From: an uncultured Lachnospiraceae bacterium
Lineage (GTDB): Bacteria; Bacillota; Clostridia; Lachnospirales; Lachnospiraceae
Assembly: GCA_902789665.1 (NCBI GenBank)
Contig: CADAOY010000004.1
Coordinates: 124,001-188,000 of the forward strand
Reading direction: 5' to 3'
Length of the DNA: 64,000 nucleotides
Made by a program: the position numbers and the translations under genes. This document shows positions 9,100 through 17,309 of the stretch, piece by piece. The first letter of the stretch is position 1. Every line of letters starts with the position of its first letter. The notes beneath the pieces were generated by a model. That model had not been told where the DNA came from. It did not search any database and worked only from the letters and a program-made list of their open reading frames with translations.

Positions 9100-9125
9100 A
9101 GATTATTTTTGAAAAAGGAGTAAAT

Positions 9126-10721
9126 ATGAATCAAGAACTATTAGATAAAGAATTGATATCCTATAAAAGAAATTTTGAAACTCGTTTTGAAAATGAAAAG
9201 TATAAATGGGAAGCCATAAAGTGGTTTCAAGATCATTGGGATATAGAAGCAGATAATTTTCATGATATGTTTATGCTGGCGACAGAAAAAACAGACAACC
9301 TACTCTCATCAGCGAAATATTTTCCAAGAAAAATGATGGGCGCATATTCTGAATGGGAACCGGAAACAGTTCGAAAAATGTTTCGCAACCTCTATGACGA
9401 GAAGATACCATTTGAAAAACGTTTTGAGAAGTTTAAAAGTGACGCTGAAGGATTAAAAAATCGTTTTAATCCTAGTGTCAAAAATTTTCAAACTTCATTT
9501 GCGATTAGTGTATATTTGTGGTTGAAATACCCTGATAAGTATTGTCTTTACAAGTATACTGAGTTTAAAAATACATGCAAATATCTTGCTAATGACTATA
9601 TTCCGGTAATGAAAGATGTATTAGATAATATTGAAGCAAATTATGAACTTGTATTATCGCTTAAAACGAGGTTGCAAAAAGATAATGAATTGATAGAATT
9701 ATTTGATAAACTAAAAAATCCTGATTGTTATGCAGATTCACAACATTTAACTTTAGCAAGTGATTTTATTATTTATATTGGACGAAAAGCAACTTCTCAG
9801 AATGATGATGAAAGGTTACTAAATGAAAAAAATCAAGATAATTGTGTAACAAAATACACAAAAGAAGATTTTTTGAGTAATGTTTTTATTGATGAAAAGC
9901 AGTATGATTTGTTAGTAAGTCTTGTTCGTAACAAAAAAAATGTTATTCTCCAGGGGGCGCCAGGTGTAGGAAAAACATTTACAGCAAAGAAATTAGCTTA
10001 TTCAATGATGGGTGTAACGGATGAAAACCGTGTTGAATTTATACAGTTCCATCAAAGTTACTCTTATGAAGATTTTATTATGGGATATAAGCCGGATGGT
10101 GAAGGATTTGAGTTAAAAAATGGTATATTTTATCAATTTTGCCTACGTGCAGCAAAAGATCCATATAAAGATTATTTCTTTATTATTGATGAAATTAATC
10201 GAGGTAATTTGAGTAAAATTTTTGGAGAATTGCTAATGTTGATAGAAAGTGATTATAGAAAACATAAGGCAACTCTTGCTTATACCGGAGAACCCTTTAG
10301 CGTACCTGAAAATTTATTCATTATTGGAATGATGAATACAGCAGATCGCTCGCTTGCAATGATAGATTATGCACTTCGTAGACGATTTAGCTTTTTCTCA
10401 ATGAAACCAGCGTTTGATAATGATAAATTTAAGAAATATCAAAAACAAATACATAGCGATAAATTAAATGAATTAATTGATATTGTTGTTTCGCTAAATG
10501 ATGCTATTGAAAAAGATTCCTCGCTAGGAAAAGGATTTTGCATAGGACATAGTTATTTCTGTAACTTAGATAATATAAATTCCAAAGAACTAGATAATCG
10601 TCTTATTTCTATTGTTCAATACGACATTATTCCTACTTTGGAGGAGTATTGGTTTGATGCTCCAAATAAAGTTGATATCTGGAAAACCAAATTTGGATCA
10701 GTGGTGGGAGCTTTAGAATAA
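9126..10721 (+). CDS. mcrB: McrB-like AAA+ GTPase of a methylation-dependent restriction system
   Basis: Motor subunit of an McrBC-type enzyme that cuts modified DNA. The C-terminal AAA+ domain is clear: Walker A GAPGVGKT at 277-284, Walker B IIDEINRGN at 353-361, the McrB signature NTADRS at 404-409 and arginine fingers at 418-420. The first 240 residues form a helical N-terminal domain unlike the classical McrB DNA-binding domain; such domains vary between McrB proteins and set the DNA target. The start has a good AGGAG site. The stop is two bases before mcrC, so the two form an operon. Confidence 0.93.
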   Translation: MNQELLDKELISYKRNFETRFENEKYKWEAIKWFQDHWDIEADNFHDMFMLATEKTDNLLSSAKYFPRKMMGAYSEWEPETVRKMFRNLYDEKIPFEKRFEKFKSDAEGLKNRFNPSVKNFQTSFAISVYLWLKYPDKYCLYKYTEFKNTCKYLANDYIPVMKDVLDNIEANYELVLSLKTRLQKDNELIELFDKLKNPDCYADSQHLTLASDFIIYIGRKATSQNDDERLLNEKNQDNCVTKYTKEDFLSNVFIDEKQYDLLVSLVRNKKNVILQGAPGVGKTFTAKKLAYSMMGVTDENRVEFIQFHQSYSYEDFIMGYKPDGEGFELKNGIFYQFCLRAAKDPYKDYFFIIDEINRGNLSKIFGELLMLIESDYRKHKATLAYTGEPFSVPENLFIIGMMNTADRSLAMIDYALRRRFSFFSMKPAFDNDKFKKYQKQIHSDKLNELIDIVVSLNDAIEKDSSLGKGFCIGHSYFCNLDNINSKELDNRLISIVQYDIIPTLEEYWFDAPNKVDIWKTKFGSVVGALE

Positions 10722-10723
10722 TT

Positions 10724-11782
10724 GTGACTAAAGATAAGAGTATTATTATAAAAAACATATATTATATGCTTTCTTATGCTTTTAAAATACTAAAAGAAGA
10801 AAACTACGAAGAAATAGAAACTGAGGAATTTGAGAACATACAGGATATGTTTGCAGCTATATTAGGTAAGGGCGTGGCCAGACAAATAAAACATGGACTG
10901 TATCGTGAGTATATTACTAGAGAAGAAGATTTAATGTTTCTACGTGGTAAAGTTTTTGTAAAAGAGTCATTTAGCAATAAAATGAAGAAAAAACGGGCTT
11001 TATATTGCGAATATGATGAATTGTCTGTTGATAACATCTTTAATCAGATAATTAAAACTACTATGCATTATCTTGTACGACACACTTCTGTTAAGGATGA
11101 ATTTAAAGAACAGTTAAAAAGAAATTTATTGTATTTTGATGATGTTCAATTAATTCAAGTATGTGAAATTAGATGGGATACACTTCGATTCACTAAGAAT
11201 AACCAAGAATATCGTATGTTGATTAATATTTGTAATCTTGTTCTTGATGGGCTTTTATTGACAACAGAACAAGGCAAATATAGATTGGCTAATTATTTAG
11301 ACGAGCAAAAAATGCATAGACTGTATGAAAAGTTTATCTTAGAGTATTACAGATATCATTATCCTGAACTACGTGCTAATCCAGATCAGATTGAATGGAA
11401 TGTTGATGATAATAATATTGTTTTCTTACCATCTATGCAAACAGATATAACTTTGAAGTATCATAAAAAGACATTAATAATTGATGCTAAGTATTATTCC
11501 CAAACAATGCAAACACAATACGACATAAGTACTTTAAAATCCGCAAACTTATATCAGATATATACTTATGTTAAAAATCAAGATAAAGATAACACAGGTA
11601 ATGTTTCGGGTTTGTTACTATATGCAAAAACTGATGAGGATATTACTCCTGATTTTGAATATAAGATGAGCGGTAATTTAATTGGTGCTAAAACACTAGA
11701 CTTAAATTGTGATTTTTCATTATTGTCGAAGCAACTAAATTTAATAGTTGATAATTATTTTTATAACCAAAAAGTAGATTAA
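10724..11782 (+). CDS. mcrC: McrC-like nuclease subunit
   Basis: Endonuclease partner of McrB, 352 residues, starting at GTG two bases after the mcrB stop. The C-terminal nuclease core shows a PD-(D/E)xK arrangement with D241 and D254-A-K256 (IIDAKYY). The helix MHRLYEKFILEYYR just before it is typical of McrC. The N-terminal part presumably inserts into the McrB ring. The downstream unknown gene follows after 31 bp with its own GGAGGG site and is probably co-transcribed. Confidence 0.92.
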   Translation: MTKDKSIIIKNIYYMLSYAFKILKEENYEEIETEEFENIQDMFAAILGKGVARQIKHGLYREYITREEDLMFLRGKVFVKESFSNKMKKKRALYCEYDELSVDNIFNQIIKTTMHYLVRHTSVKDEFKEQLKRNLLYFDDVQLIQVCEIRWDTLRFTKNNQEYRMLINICNLVLDGLLLTTEQGKYRLANYLDEQKMHRLYEKFILEYYRYHYPELRANPDQIEWNVDDNNIVFLPSMQTDITLKYHKKTLIIDAKYYSQTMQTQYDISTLKSANLYQIYTYVKNQDKDNTGNVSGLLLYAKTDEDITPDFEYKMSGNLIGAKTLDLNCDFSLLSKQLNLIVDNYFYNQKVD

Positions 11783-11813
11783 TTATTAAAAAAGGAATGT
11801 ATGGAGGGAATCA

Positions 11814-13316
11814 ATGGAAAAAAATACTGAAATTAAAACATTATATGTTGTAACAAAAAGTGGCGAAGATTTTAAGCAATTAAGAGAGTTGGTTGAAAGC
11901 AATGACGATACAGATGATGAAATAATTGGAATAAAAGATGGTAGTGTTCGTCTGTTTAATTTAGGCGAAACAATGTGGGAGAAAAATGTTTTAGAGAAAA
12001 ATGATAAGATTCTGTTTATTGGTAAAGTTAATAAAACGTCTCAATTAAGAAAAAAAGCAAAATATTATAATGATGAGTATGGTATAAGATATGGATTTTG
12101 CGAGGATAAGTATGCTTTTCTTGAAGTGGATCCAGATGCTTTAAATGATAGAACTATTTACAAGGAATTTATAGACAGTCTTCTAAATATGCCAATTGTC
12201 GAGGGCGTTGTTGGACTGAAAAAAACAAAAAAGAATAATGCACAAATAAAACTTGGAAAACAGGAAAAGAAGATTATAAAACATACTCCAGGTAAGAAAA
12301 ACTTTAGAAGATTTGTAGTTCCACTGGGGTTTGTAAAAGATATTAGTGATACACAAAAGGAAAACAAGTATATAGCTAAGCAGCAATATGCTTTTGGACT
12401 AATTCATTTTTACTATTATTTTTTACAAGATTTTATGGAATCCGAGGTTCGTGTAATTGAAGAACCGTTAAAGAAAAAAGAAAAAAAATCAAAGAATAAG
12501 CTTGATAAAATTATTGAGGATGAATCAAATAATTATAATGCTGCCTATAGTCATATGAAGTCAAGCGGAGAAAACTTATACACAAATCGAGTTAGAGCAT
12601 GTGATGTCATTGCTAATGTAACAACTCTTATTAATAGCATTGCAAATACACCAAAAGAGTTTGATGAAGAATTACAGAAAATTGATGATAATATTAAAGT
12701 ATTTAAGGATGAGTGTGAATTCGCTAAGAAGGAACTTGCTTTAGCAAGAAAAGCAGCGGCAGGTGCTTTAGTTGGTGGAGCTGGAGGCGCAGCGATAGCT
12801 CTGGTTACACCGGCAGCAGCTATGTGGATTGCCACAACATTTGGTACATCATCTACAGGTGTTGCTATATCAACATTAAGTGGTGCAGCAGCAACCAAAG
12901 CTGCTTTGGCATGGCTAGGAGGTGGGACTCTAGCTATGAGTGGAGGTGGAGTCGCAGGAGGAGAGGCTCTTCTTGCCATGGCAGGCCCTATTGGTTTAGG
13001 TGTTGCATCTTGTTCTATTCTTACTTCTATTGTGATTTTTAATGTTACAAAAAGTAAAATGGATAAAGAAAGAAACGATTATATTGGATATTTAAAGCAG
13101 AATACAATGATAGTATTAGAAACTGCAGAAAAAATCAATCTTTTATCAGACAAAACAATTGTTATATTTGATGGGCTTAATAACAATTATAATGAATGTT
13201 TACCTGCTTTCAAGAAAGATTTTTTACAGTTGGATGAAGACATGAAACTTAAGCTTGGAGCTTTAGTTAATAATACAAATTCTCTTTCTATGATAATAAA
13301 GGAGACGATTAATTAA
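11814..13316 (+). CDS. Unknown protein with N-terminal alpha/beta domain and glycine-rich hydrophobic core
   Basis: I cannot name a family. The first ~125 residues look like a compact alpha/beta domain (strand-rich start, then KILFIGKV and a GIRYGF motif). Lys-rich and helical segments follow. Residues about 312-410 form a long Ala/Gly-rich hydrophobic region with many GxxxG and GGG motifs (for example LAWLGGGTLA), consistent with membrane insertion or a glycine-zipper pore. A charged helical tail ends the protein. It lies 31 bp after mcrC and overlaps the next gene by one base, so the four genes 9126-14785 look like one operon. A membrane-active effector of the defence locus is possible; this is an inference. 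Confidence 0.8.
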   Translation: MEKNTEIKTLYVVTKSGEDFKQLRELVESNDDTDDEIIGIKDGSVRLFNLGETMWEKNVLEKNDKILFIGKVNKTSQLRKKAKYYNDEYGIRYGFCEDKYAFLEVDPDALNDRTIYKEFIDSLLNMPIVEGVVGLKKTKKNNAQIKLGKQEKKIIKHTPGKKNFRRFVVPLGFVKDISDTQKENKYIAKQQYAFGLIHFYYYFLQDFMESEVRVIEEPLKKKEKKSKNKLDKIIEDESNNYNAAYSHMKSSGENLYTNRVRACDVIANVTTLINSIANTPKEFDEELQKIDDNIKVFKDECEFAKKELALARKAAAGALVGGAGGAAIALVTPAAAMWIATTFGTSSTGVAISTLSGAAATKAALAWLGGGTLAMSGGGVAGGEALLAMAGPIGLGVASCSILTSIVIFNVTKSKMDKERNDYIGYLKQNTMIVLETAEKINLLSDKTIVIFDGLNNNYNECLPAFKKDFLQLDEDMKLKLGALVNNTNSLSMIIKETIN

Positions 13317-14785
13317 TGAGTCTAAAGGTTATAGCAAAATCAACTCAGGAACAAGCTGTTGCATCCTGGATAGATTATTTAAACCAACTAAGAGTTGATA
13401 GTTTATGTGATTTTTTAAATAACCAGTCTGATAACTATATAGATGCAATGAATTATATAGATACAGCACTTGAAAATATACGTAGACTAATAGAATCAAA
13501 TCGTGGCGGGGAAACGGGTATACATGGTTTTATTGCTGAAATAGCGGAATCTGGAGTTGAGAATGCTAAAAATGTGATAAGCGGCAAGAAAATAACAACT
13601 GAGTGGGTTAATGATAATGGAATTGATGATATAAGGAGAATCACAAATGTTCAAAGTGGACAGGTTGTTGAATCCATTCAGCAGAAATTTTATAATTCAG
13701 ATTTGTCATTAAATGCCATTTTAAAGCATTATGAAAAATATCCAGATTTTATTAAAAATGGTGGTAAATACCAAATACCAAAAGATCAGTATCAAAAGAT
13801 TATTCAGTATTTAAACATTTCTAAATCTGATGCAATTAAAATGCAAACATCAGACGGTTCGTTTAGTTATAAACAGTGGAAATTCGTTCACGATTTTTTT
13901 GAAAGTAATAAAATTAAAATTAATAAAATCGAACCTGCAGATTTTAATTATCATGAAGTTCAAAAAGGTAAAATATTCGACTCGATGGATACAAGAAGAA
14001 AAGAGATAGAGAATATTGATAGAAAACTCAGACAGGATGCTTATGAAAACAGCCTTCCGACATTTAAAGAAGGAATTAAAATTATGCTTGTTTCTGCTGC
14101 AGCAGAAGGAACGACTACATTTTTGATTGAGCTAATTAGCTTGTCTAAGAAAAAAGGTGGATTAATACACTTAAATACTTCAGATTGGGAATATGTTTTT
14201 AGCAAAAGTACTTATGGAACTGCAAAGGGTGGTACTAGAGGCGCTGTTGTATATGTTTTGTCAAATTTTACTTCGACACCTGCTGCTGTCGCGACAGCAA
14301 TGGTAACTGCATCATTTGGAATTGCAGAACAAGTTTATCAGTTCAGAAAAGGAGAGTTGAGTGAAGTTGAAATGCTTGAAAAGACAGAATGGTTATGTTT
14401 AGATGCGACTATGAGTGCTATAAGTGCTTTGCTAGGTCAGTTTTTAATTCCTGTTCCAATTTTAGGGGCTTTAATTGGTAACACCGTTGGAATGATAATG
14501 TATAGTACTGTAAAACAAAAATGCTTTATTAATGAGAAAAAAATATTTGATAATTATTTATATTCTATTAATCAAATGGAGAAAGAATTAACAGAACAAT
14601 ATCTGTTTTATGTAAAAAAAATGAAAACTGAGTTATTATCCTTTATAAAGATTTGTTCGCAGGCGTTTTCCGTTGACCCGGCTTCAGCTTTAGTAGGTTC
14701 TATTAATTTGGCATATTCCGTTGGTGTTAATGATGAAAAAGTGTTAAAGAATAATAACGATATATATAACTATTTTATGAAATAA
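13316..14785 (+). CDS. Unknown protein with nuclease-like N-terminal motifs and hydrophobic C-terminal half
   Basis: Protein of 489 residues, not identified by name. The N-terminal 130 residues contain HGFIAE (70-75), WVNDNGIDDIR (97-107) and SIQQKF (120-125). The order E, then D, then Q-x-K resembles a variant PD-(D/E)xK nuclease core in which Q replaces the second acid. I recall the HGF-AE/NDNG/IQxK pattern from unnamed bacterial proteins; its activity is not established here. Two hydrophobic segments (about 254-275 and 305-340) and a third at about 365-397 suggest membrane contact. Start and preceding stop share one base (TAATG), so it is coupled to the gene before it. Confidence 0.8.
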   Translation: MSLKVIAKSTQEQAVASWIDYLNQLRVDSLCDFLNNQSDNYIDAMNYIDTALENIRRLIESNRGGETGIHGFIAEIAESGVENAKNVISGKKITTEWVNDNGIDDIRRITNVQSGQVVESIQQKFYNSDLSLNAILKHYEKYPDFIKNGGKYQIPKDQYQKIIQYLNISKSDAIKMQTSDGSFSYKQWKFVHDFFESNKIKINKIEPADFNYHEVQKGKIFDSMDTRRKEIENIDRKLRQDAYENSLPTFKEGIKIMLVSAAAEGTTTFLIELISLSKKKGGLIHLNTSDWEYVFSKSTYGTAKGGTRGAVVYVLSNFTSTPAAVATAMVTASFGIAEQVYQFRKGELSEVEMLEKTEWLCLDATMSAISALLGQFLIPVPILGALIGNTVGMIMYSTVKQKCFINEKKIFDNYLYSINQMEKELTEQYLFYVKKMKTELLSFIKICSQAFSVDPASALVGSINLAYSVGVNDEKVLKNNNDIYNYFMK

Positions 14786-14901
14786 TTAAATTTATATTCG
14801 TCAACCCTCAGTGGCTCACTTTTATAGTAGCATTAATATGCATTGGGAGTTTCTTATTATAGACTTATTTTTTTTGTTTGCTAAATTGAAAAAGTTGAAA
14901 A

Positions 14902-15303
14902 TTATAGTTGTAAACAATGAAGTTTATTTGCTTCAAAGTCAGGTTGATCAATAATGTCTAAAATATTGTAATATAAATACACATCTTCTTCGAACATATC
15001 ATTATCTTTAACTAGAGAAATAAGAAAACTATCATTTCCAGATAATTCAATTATTGTATCATCTATAATTTTCTTAACAACCTTGTTCTTTTGTTGCTTT
15101 GACTTATTATTCGTTGAGCCAAATATCTTCTTAAATATGTCTGTTATTGATTTATGTGAAGATGCTTTAACACGTTCTTTTCTTTTGATTTCAAGGTTAT
15201 CTTCAACTTCTGCAGCGACATTCAGTGCAACATTTGCTGCGATTTTTGCAGAAGTTTTTAGCGCTGCTTTTCCCACACTTTTTAATAATAATTTGCCAAG
15301 CAT
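14902..15303 (-). CDS. Small unknown basic protein, partner of the zinc-ribbon membrane protein
   Basis: Protein of 133 residues on the minus strand. The chosen start has an AAGGAG site six bases before it; a longer frame to 15351 would overlap the preceding gene and lacks a site. The N-terminus is an amphipathic Lys/Ala-rich helix (LLLKSVGKAALKTSAKIAAN), the middle is highly basic, and the C-terminus is acidic and hydrophobic. It follows the zinc-ribbon gene at 15326-16381 after 22 bp, so both are one unit. The family is not recognised. The 116 bp between its end and the plus-strand gene ending at 14785 show nothing notable. Confidence 0.6.
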   Translation of the reverse strand: MLGKLLLKSVGKAALKTSAKIAANVALNVAAEVEDNLEIKRKERVKASSHKSITDIFKKIFGSTNNKSKQQKNKVVKKIIDDTIIELSGNDSFLISLVKDNDMFEEDVYLYYNILDIIDQPDFEANKLHCLQL

Positions 15304-15325
15304 ATATACTCCTTTTTTAAAAGAA

Positions 15326-16381
15326 TTATTCTGATTTATCTGTTTCTTCAACTGTGGAAGGAACTAAATCCATTGGATTTGAATAAAACTTATTTATTAA
15401 ATTAATTATTCTCAAATTGTTTTTCCATTCATAAAAAGTTTTTACACATATTTCTTTGCATTGTGTTATGTTTTTGTCAATATCTTGGATTCTTTTTCTT
15501 ATTTGATCAATCTGAGATTTTATCCTGTTTTTATATTTTATTTCAAGCCCTTCACATATTCTAGCAAGAATATATATAGTTATTCCCAATGCTATGCCAA
15601 TTATGCTGAATATACATGAAATGGCGTAGAATATAGCGAATATTGCAATACCTACAAGAGTTAGTAAAAATATAAATGATAGAATAATGGAAATATGACT
15701 GATAGCGATTGATATGGCACACGCAATAATTATGATATAGTACCATACGTAAATTTTAGGGTTTTCCTTCCTGGTGTTTTGCTCAATTGCTTGTGGAGTA
15801 GCAATCAGTTCTTTCAAAGCAATTTCTTTTTGTGACAGTTTATTTTTTTCAGGTAATAGTTTTATTACTGATTCTTCCGCAGAAAGATTACCTGCTTTTA
15901 GAGAATCTATTTTTGCCTGCAGAATAGGAATATTTCTTTCAAAGTATTCTGTAATGCACTTATTTTCTTCTTTAGTGAACTCGCTAAAAGTAAGGTGGTT
16001 AATGATACAGTCAAATACCTCTATAAACGGAATAAAATTGTTGAAGTTTTGTTTGAAATCATGGGTAAAGGAACGCAAACGTAAAATCCAATAGCCGTAT
16101 TTGTATGTATTGTCATCTTCACCTTGAACAAGCTCGTTATGTATGGTTTTATAGTCGTTATACATTTCCATACGACTTTGTATTTCGATAAGGTTTTCGT
16201 CAATTATTCTTTGTAAACCAGTAAAAGGATTATCAAAATGAAATTCTGTTAATATTTTCTCTCCAGATTCATTATTAAGAATATATTCAGTACCACAACT
16301 TTGACATACAAGTTTACCAGTATTTTCGATAACTTCAATAGTTGTACCGCACCTTTTACAAATAATAGCTGTAGCTTCCAT
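15326..16381 (-). CDS. Zinc-ribbon membrane protein of unknown function
   Basis: Protein of 351 residues. The N-terminus is a CxxC...CxxC zinc ribbon (ICKRCGTT near 8-15 and CQSCGTEY near 27-34). A helical region of about 170 residues follows, then two to three strongly hydrophobic segments (about 207-275), then a basic coiled-coil tail. The start has a GGGG ribosome binding site on the minus strand. Zinc-ribbon plus membrane-anchor proteins are common in these bacteria but their roles are mostly unknown. It is divergent from nothing close by and reads away from the nucleotidyltransferase gene. No catalytic motif is seen. Confidence 0.75.
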   Translation of the reverse strand: MEATAIICKRCGTTIEVIENTGKLVCQSCGTEYILNNESGEKILTEFHFDNPFTGLQRIIDENLIEIQSRMEMYNDYKTIHNELVQGEDDNTYKYGYWILRLRSFTHDFKQNFNNFIPFIEVFDCIINHLTFSEFTKEENKCITEYFERNIPILQAKIDSLKAGNLSAEESVIKLLPEKNKLSQKEIALKELIATPQAIEQNTRKENPKIYVWYYIIIIACAISIAISHISIILSFIFLLTLVGIAIFAIFYAISCIFSIIGIALGITIYILARICEGLEIKYKNRIKSQIDQIRKRIQDIDKNITQCKEICVKTFYEWKNNLRIINLINKFYSNPMDLVPSTVEETDKSE

Positions 16382-16475
16382 TATTATTCCCCTGTTATTC
16401 TATATATTGCCTTAATTATAGCATTATTATTTCGTTAAGTATAATGTTTATTGAAGATTTTAATAATAACAACAA

Positions 16476-16501
16476 AAGGCGTGACAGTTTGGTCGCGCCT
16501 T
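16476..16501 (-). terminator. Rho-independent terminator after the nucleotidyltransferase gene
   Basis: AAGGCGTGAC pairs with GTCGCGCCTT around a six-base loop. On the minus strand a T-rich stretch follows, 14 bp after the stop of the gene at 16516-17145. The plus-strand side is also T-rich, so it may work in both directions. Confidence 0.7.
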
Positions 16502-16515
16502 ATTTTTGTTATCTA

Positions 16516-17145
16516 TTAATATATATTTATGATTTCGTTTATCGCTTCAGCATATAATGATCGGGATTTTTTATTTGGATCGGTATTGTTATTTTTCTTA
16601 AAAAGATATAGACTTTTCAATTCCTGCCAATGACCATGGTCTTTTATCCATTGGGCTCGGTTTTCAAGTTCATTATTGCTTACGGGGAGGAAATACCAAT
16701 TGTATGCATTTTGTTTTTTGTTGAAGTGGATATATTGTTGTCTTCCGTCGTTGCAATCAAATACTATGCAAAAATCACAACTATGCTTAATTCGCGAGAA
16801 GAAAGTATCTTTTGATTTTATAGTTAGAACTCTAGTACTGTCTTCGCAATGACCATAACCATATTTATACGAGTGCTTATCAAGAGCATTTCTAAGAATT
16901 GTTCTTATTTGCTTTGGCGTATAATCATCATTATCATCATTGATATGGAGATTAACATCAAAGTCATAGCCTATGTTAGATTTGTTATCTCTTGTTATGA
17001 GATTGCGATGAGAGCTGCCTACATAGGTATAAGAAAACGTAAAGTACTTTCTTACTTCGTTTTGTACACAGTGGATTAGTTCTTCAAGTTCTTTCCTTAC
17101 TGGAAGCCATTCTGCTCTTGGGACAAATTGATAATCATGTACCAT
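16516..17145 (-). CDS. Nucleotidyltransferase-fold protein
   Basis: Protein of 209 residues with the pattern of a polymerase-beta-type nucleotidyltransferase: a GS helix turn (YVGSSHRN, about 43-50), a double acid DFDVN (about 63-67) and a third acid in SCDFCIVFD (about 126-134). The pairs D-x-D and the later D are the usual metal ligands, so it is likely active. Its substrate is not visible. It is shorter than CD-NTases of CBASS, and no effector gene of that system is adjacent. The start has an AAAGGA site on the minus strand. It is divergent from the large helicase gene at 17310. Confidence 0.75.
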   Translation of the reverse strand: MVHDYQFVPRAEWLPVRKELEELIHCVQNEVRKYFTFSYTYVGSSHRNLITRDNKSNIGYDFDVNLHINDDNDDYTPKQIRTILRNALDKHSYKYGYGHCEDSTRVLTIKSKDTFFSRIKHSCDFCIVFDCNDGRQQYIHFNKKQNAYNWYFLPVSNNELENRAQWIKDHGHWQELKSLYLFKKNNNTDPNKKSRSLYAEAINEIINIY

Positions 17146-17309
17146 GTGTTTTTTCCTTTCTTTATCCCATGCCGTCCCATTTAACTTTTGTTAAATCATT
17201 ATAATATATCAGCAATGGAATAGATTGTCAAATAAATAGGTGATTTTGTGGCACTTTGAACGATAATTGGGTATAATATTACTAGTTTTTATGTGGAGAT
17301 AAAGAAGGG

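Noticed and set aside
12551..12979. 142-residue minus-strand open frame
   Set aside because: Antisense of the glycine/alanine-rich region of the gene at 11814; composition is explained by that.
16516..17145. CBASS system built on the nucleotidyltransferase
   Set aside because: The protein is shorter than CD-NTases and no cap effector, ubiquitin-like or peptidase gene is adjacent; helicase 1 is not a known CBASS effector.
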